This document shows, in pieces, positions 39,496 to 41,983 of a DNA stretch of 41,983 nucleotides (within the stretch, counting starts at the first letter, position 1; each line of letters starts with the position of its first letter). The translations under genes were made by a program, and so were the position numbers. The stretch spans positions 1 to 41,983 of the forward strand of contig JAFUOS010000011.1 of the NCBI GenBank assembly GCA_017472665.1. Direction: 5' to 3'. The DNA comes from Tyzzerella sp. (GTDB lineage Bacteria > Bacillota > Clostridia > Lachnospirales > Lachnospiraceae). The notes below the pieces were generated by a model that ran no database searches, was not told the origin of the DNA, and was given only the letters and a program-made list of their open reading frames with translations.

Positions 39496-40533
39496 ATGTC
39501 TTTGATTGATAGATTTGTAGAATCGCACAATCTTTCAAAAACAGAATATGTGGAATTACTAGAGTGTAGGGAAAATGAAGAGACAGCAAGGCGCCTCCGA
39601 GATGAGGCAGTGAGACTCAGAAAGCAATATTATGGAAACAAAGTATTTACGAGAGGGCTCATTGAATTTACAAATTATTGCAAGAACAACTGTTACTATT
39701 GCGGGATTCGAAATGGAAATCGCCATGCTACGAGATATCGTTTGACGGAGGATGAAATTCTTGCGTGCTGCCAAAATGGATATACGCTGGGATACCGCAC
39801 TTTTGTTTTGCAAGGCGGGGAAGACCCTTATTATACAGATGAAAGAATGGTGAAAATCATTCAAAGAATAAAGAAAGAATTTCCGGATTGTGCACTCACG
39901 TTATCAATTGGAGAAAAGTCTTACGAAAGTTACCAGTTATTTCGAAATGCAGGAGCCGACCGGTATTTGCTTCGTCATGAAACAGCCGATGAAACTTTGT
40001 ATCGTTCCCTGCATCCAGAAGTGATGAGCTTAGAAGCTCGAAAACAATGCTTGTACAATTTAAAGGAATTGGGTTATCAGGTAGGCGCTGGATTTATGGT
40101 TGGTGCTCCGGGACAAACGATTTCTCACATTGCGGAGGATTTGTTGTTTTTACAGGATTTACAGCCACAAATGGTAGGAATCGGACCTTTTATTCCGCAT
40201 CATGATACGATTTATGCAGAAGAAAGGGCGGGCAGTGTAGAACTGACGCTGTTTTTGCTATCTGTCATCCGCATTATGCTCCCAAAAGTACTGCTTCCAG
40301 CAACAACGGCATTGGGAACACTGGACCCAAGGGGCAGAGAAAAAGGACTGTCTGCTGGGGCAAACGTGGTAATGCCTAATTTGTCTCCAGTGGAAAATCG
40401 AAAGTTGTATGAACTTTACGATAATAAAATCTGTACTGGGGAAGAAGCTGCCGAATGTAGAGGTTGTTTGAGCAAGAGAGTAGAAAGTATCGGATACCAG
40501 CTGGTTACTGAGCGGGGCGATGCACTGCAGTAA
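39496..40533 (+). CDS. hydE: HydE, [FeFe]-hydrogenase maturase radical SAM enzyme
   Basis: A 345-residue radical SAM protein of the HydE type. The cluster motif is Cys62-x3-Cys66-x2-Cys69 (NYCKNNCYYCG). HydE-specific stretches follow: RGLIEFTNYC, TFVLQGGEDPYYTD, LSIGEKSYESYQ and YLLRHETADETLY. HydE helps build the H-cluster diiron unit. HydF, HydG and hydrogenase are not in this window. The ATG at 39496 has GGTGAG upstream; the GTG at 39472 would overlap the previous gene. Its place in a sulfur operon may reflect only cotranscription, or a sulfur link to its cofactor substrate. A HydE-like paralogue cannot be excluded. Confidence 0.87.
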   Translation: MSLIDRFVESHNLSKTEYVELLECRENEETARRLRDEAVRLRKQYYGNKVFTRGLIEFTNYCKNNCYYCGIRNGNRHATRYRLTEDEILACCQNGYTLGYRTFVLQGGEDPYYTDERMVKIIQRIKKEFPDCALTLSIGEKSYESYQLFRNAGADRYLLRHETADETLYRSLHPEVMSLEARKQCLYNLKELGYQVGAGFMVGAPGQTISHIAEDLLFLQDLQPQMVGIGPFIPHHDTIYAEERAGSVELTLFLLSVIRIMLPKVLLPATTALGTLDPRGREKGLSAGANVVMPNLSPVENRKLYELYDNKICTGEEAAECRGCLSKRVESIGYQLVTERGDALQ

Positions 40534-40558
40534 GTAGTGGAAAGGAGATAAGTACATT

Positions 40559-41146
40559 ATGGACAAGTATATATCAAGAGAAGAAGCATTTAAGTTATTA
40601 AAAAAATATAATCAGGATCGGTTTCACATCCAGCATGCGCTGACAGTAGAAGGTGTTATGAAATGGTACGCCAATGAACTGGGCTATCAAGAGGAGGCAG
40701 AATACTGGGGAATCGTGGGATTACTTCACGATATCGATTTTGAACAGTATCCAGAAGAACATTGCAAAAAAGCACCAGAACTTTTGAGTGCTGCAGGAGT
40801 CGGCGAGGATATCATTCATGCCGTCTGCAGCCATGGATATGAATTGACGGTGGATGTAAAGCCTGAACATGAGATGGAAAAAGTTTTGTATGCGGTGGAT
40901 GAATTGACTGGATTAATCGGTGCAGTCGCACTCATGCGTCCATCAAAAAGTGTTCAGGACATGGAAGTGAAATCAGTAAAAAAGAAATATAAAAGCAACA
41001 ATTTTGCAGCTGGTTGTTCCAGAGAAGTGATACAACGAGGTGCGGATATGTTAGGTTGGGAATTAAACGACCTGATCGAGAAGACAATTTATGCAATGCG
41101 TTCCTGTGAAACAGAAATCCAGGAAACAATGGAGGCGGAATGTTAA
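40559..41146 (+). CDS. HD-domain hydrolase
   Basis: A 195-residue HD-superfamily phosphohydrolase. The metal motif is visible as FHIQHALTVEG, GLLHDIDFEQYPEEH (the HD pair) and AVCSHGYE, and VDELTGLIGAVALMRPSKSV follows. Such proteins hydrolyse nucleotides or related phosphates, with the substrate unknown. AAAGGAGA precedes the ATG, 25 bases after hydE. Its last 7 bases overlap the start of tcdA, so the two are probably cotranslated. No link to sulfur chemistry is evident. Confidence 0.82.
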   Translation: MDKYISREEAFKLLKKYNQDRFHIQHALTVEGVMKWYANELGYQEEAEYWGIVGLLHDIDFEQYPEEHCKKAPELLSAAGVGEDIIHAVCSHGYELTVDVKPEHEMEKVLYAVDELTGLIGAVALMRPSKSVQDMEVKSVKKKYKSNNFAAGCSREVIQRGADMLGWELNDLIEKTIYAMRSCETEIQETMEAEC

Positions 41147-41472
41147 ATCAATTTTCAAGAACAGAGTTATTACTAGGTAAGGAAGCCATGCAGGTATTAG
41201 AAAATTCGAGGGTTGCCGTTTTTGGTATAGGCGGCGTCGGAGGATATGCGGTAGAGGCTTTGGCGAGAAGCGGCGTGGGCACGTTTGATTTGATTGATGA
41301 TGATAAAGTGTGTTTAACCAATCTGAATCGTCAGATTATTGCAACCAGAAAAACCGTTGGAAAATATAAAGTGGATGTGATGAAAGAGCGGATTTTGGAG
41401 ATTAATCCAGAAGCCATTGTAAATACACATAAATGCTTTTTCCTTCCAGAAAACAAAGATGAATTTGATTAG
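41140..41472 (+). pseudogene. tcdA: tcdA (csdL), tRNA t6A dehydratase, interrupted after codon 110 by a group I intron/IStron
   Basis: The first 110 codons encode the N-terminal part of TcdA/CsdL, a ThiF/MoeB-fold enzyme that cyclises t6A37 of tRNA with ATP: FSRTELLLGKEAMQVL, the nucleotide loop GIGGVGGYAVEALARSG and NLNRQI. It is not the Clostridioides toxin gene of the same symbol. Reading then meets TAG at once, because a group I intron begins directly after the codons for EFD (TTGAT, 41465-41469). Normal TcdA is about 240-250 residues. If the intron splices, the full protein may still be made, so the gene is interrupted rather than necessarily dead. GGAGG lies four bases before the ATG. 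Confidence 0.85.
41465..41469 (+). promoter_or_regulatory. Probable IStron/IS605-type target site TTGAT
   Basis: The intron begins immediately 3' of TTGAT. IStron CdISt1 of Clostridioides difficile inserts 3' of this pentamer, as I recall. In this element class the pentamer also stands just before the 5' splice site. Confidence 0.6.
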
Positions 41473-41983
41473 AAAAACCTCACGCACACTCGTTACTTCA
41501 GTGAAGAGTTAGTGAGACGCAAATAGTCAGCATATACAGAAATGTGTATGTAGTGATGGGCGACTACACCCATCCAATACTACCTGAATTGCTGGAAACC
41601 CCTAAAGACAACAAAACTACAACGTACTACCTGAGACGGCAGAAGCGTGAATGTGGCGAAAGCAGAAAAAATTTGTTGTATGGTGCAAGGTTAAACCCTA
41701 AACACTAATAAACAATGGGCAATCAGCAGCTAAGACCGAAAGGTAAAGTTCAACGACTATTCCTCTTGAGGGAAGTACACTGCAAGCTATTGGCAGCGGA
41801 AGTGGGTAGCCCCTAACAGGTAAGGCTGAGGGAGAAGATATAGTCTGTGCTTATGTGAAAGCATAAGAAGTTCATGAGAGAACTGTACGAAGCGTAGCGG
41901 CTTTGTATGAACGACAACCTCTACACGACAAACAGGACCTTAGGGTTCTTATATATGTTAGTTATGTACTTTGCTTCTATAAC
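41470..41983 (+). mobile_element. IStron left part: group I intron inserted in tcdA, runs off the window
   Basis: Everything from 41470 to the window end is non-coding and matches a group I intron. The position after TTGAT, inside a protein gene, fits an IStron, whose 5' part is a group I intron and whose 3' part is an IS605-type tnpA/tnpB element. The transposase part and the 3' splice site would lie beyond the window, so IStron versus plain group I intron is an inference. Confidence 0.65.
41470..41983 (+). ncRNA. Group I self-splicing intron (5' part, catalytic core complete)
   Basis: All four classical core elements are present in order: P, AATTGCTGGAAA (41587-41598); Q, AATCAGCAGCTAAG (41721-41734); R, GTTCAACGACTA (41748-41759); and S, AAGATATAGTC (41835-41845). 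GCTG of P pairs with CAGC of Q (P4), and GACTA of R pairs with TAGTC of S (P7). Upstream hairpins include CATATAC/GTGTATG (41531-41550) and GATGGG/CCCATC (about 41555-41574), the latter probably P2. After S, CTTATG/CATAAG and GTTCAT/ATGAAC form P9-region helices. The catalytic core is thus complete, and no ORF is seen before the edge. Confidence 0.9.

Noticed and set aside
41140-41472. tcdA as toxin A gene
   Set aside because: The encoded protein is a ThiF-fold tRNA enzyme; only the symbol is shared.
41470-41983. Group II intron
   Set aside because: No GUGYG start or domain V is seen, whereas all four group I core elements P, Q, R and S are present.

Overview
The window looks like chromosomal DNA of a gut-type anaerobic Firmicute, most likely a Lachnospiraceae member. 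The reasons are the fairly AT-rich sequence with strong AGGAGG-type ribosome binding sites, the family-typical proteins (DUF6465, DUF4364, DUF975, DUF1385, clostridial-type NiaR), the rho / rpmE / DUF1385 / prmC / prfA gene order, and HydE, the maturase of [FeFe]-hydrogenase. No rRNA, tRNA or CRISPR array was seen.

Layout. 1-139 is the end of an IS3-type element. 140-9734 holds metabolic and small conserved genes: a TetR regulator divergent from a GH13 glycosidase, NiaR, a DUF6465 pair, an unknown protein, a PurF-like protein lacking its glutaminase cysteine, a PHP phosphoesterase, DUF975, a FUSC-like membrane protein and a small unknown ORF. 9735-10053 and 16815-17178 are gene-free stretches between convergent genes. 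Each carries one copy of a ~178-bp rod-like palindromic repeat whose two copies show compensatory base changes. Between and after them lie an S1-domain protein, a CBS/DHH pyrophosphatase, a flavin reductase-like protein, a MATE transporter, a polysaccharide deacetylase, RarA, DUF4364 and a YhcC-like radical SAM protein. 18890-23756 is the translation/termination block rho - rpmE - DUF1385 - prmC - prfA, with a structured leader before rpmE.

23800-41146 is a sulfur-metabolism region. It starts with a LysR regulator, a MalY/PatB-type C-S lyase and a polar amino acid (probably cystine) ABC transporter. A collinear array of at least 14 genes follows: JAMM peptidase; MoaD-E1-rhodanese fusion; Family 2A encapsulin shell; cysteine desulfurase with a ~155-residue N-terminal extension (the expected encapsulin cargo); Cys/Met-metabolism PLP enzyme; TusA; thioredoxin-like protein; a ThiS-like carrier ending GGGQ; ThiF/MoeB; a second JAMM peptidase; rhodanese-TusA-DsrE fusion; rhodanese-TtcA fusion; HydE; and an HD hydrolase. 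The transporter and encapsulin operons have promoters of the same architecture: an upstream box, TTGACA and a downstream palindrome ACCTACY-N5-RGTAGGT, all at identical spacing. This implies co-regulation. I infer that imported cystine is the sulfur source, that desulfurase inside the protein shell liberates sulfane sulfur, and that rhodanese/TusA/DsrE relays and two ubiquitin-like carrier systems pass it on to acceptors that are not identified.

The array ends in tcdA (tRNA t6A dehydratase, not the toxin), which is interrupted after codon 110 by a group I intron. The intron sits directly 3' of TTGAT, as expected for an IStron (group I intron fused to an IS605-type element), and runs off the window.
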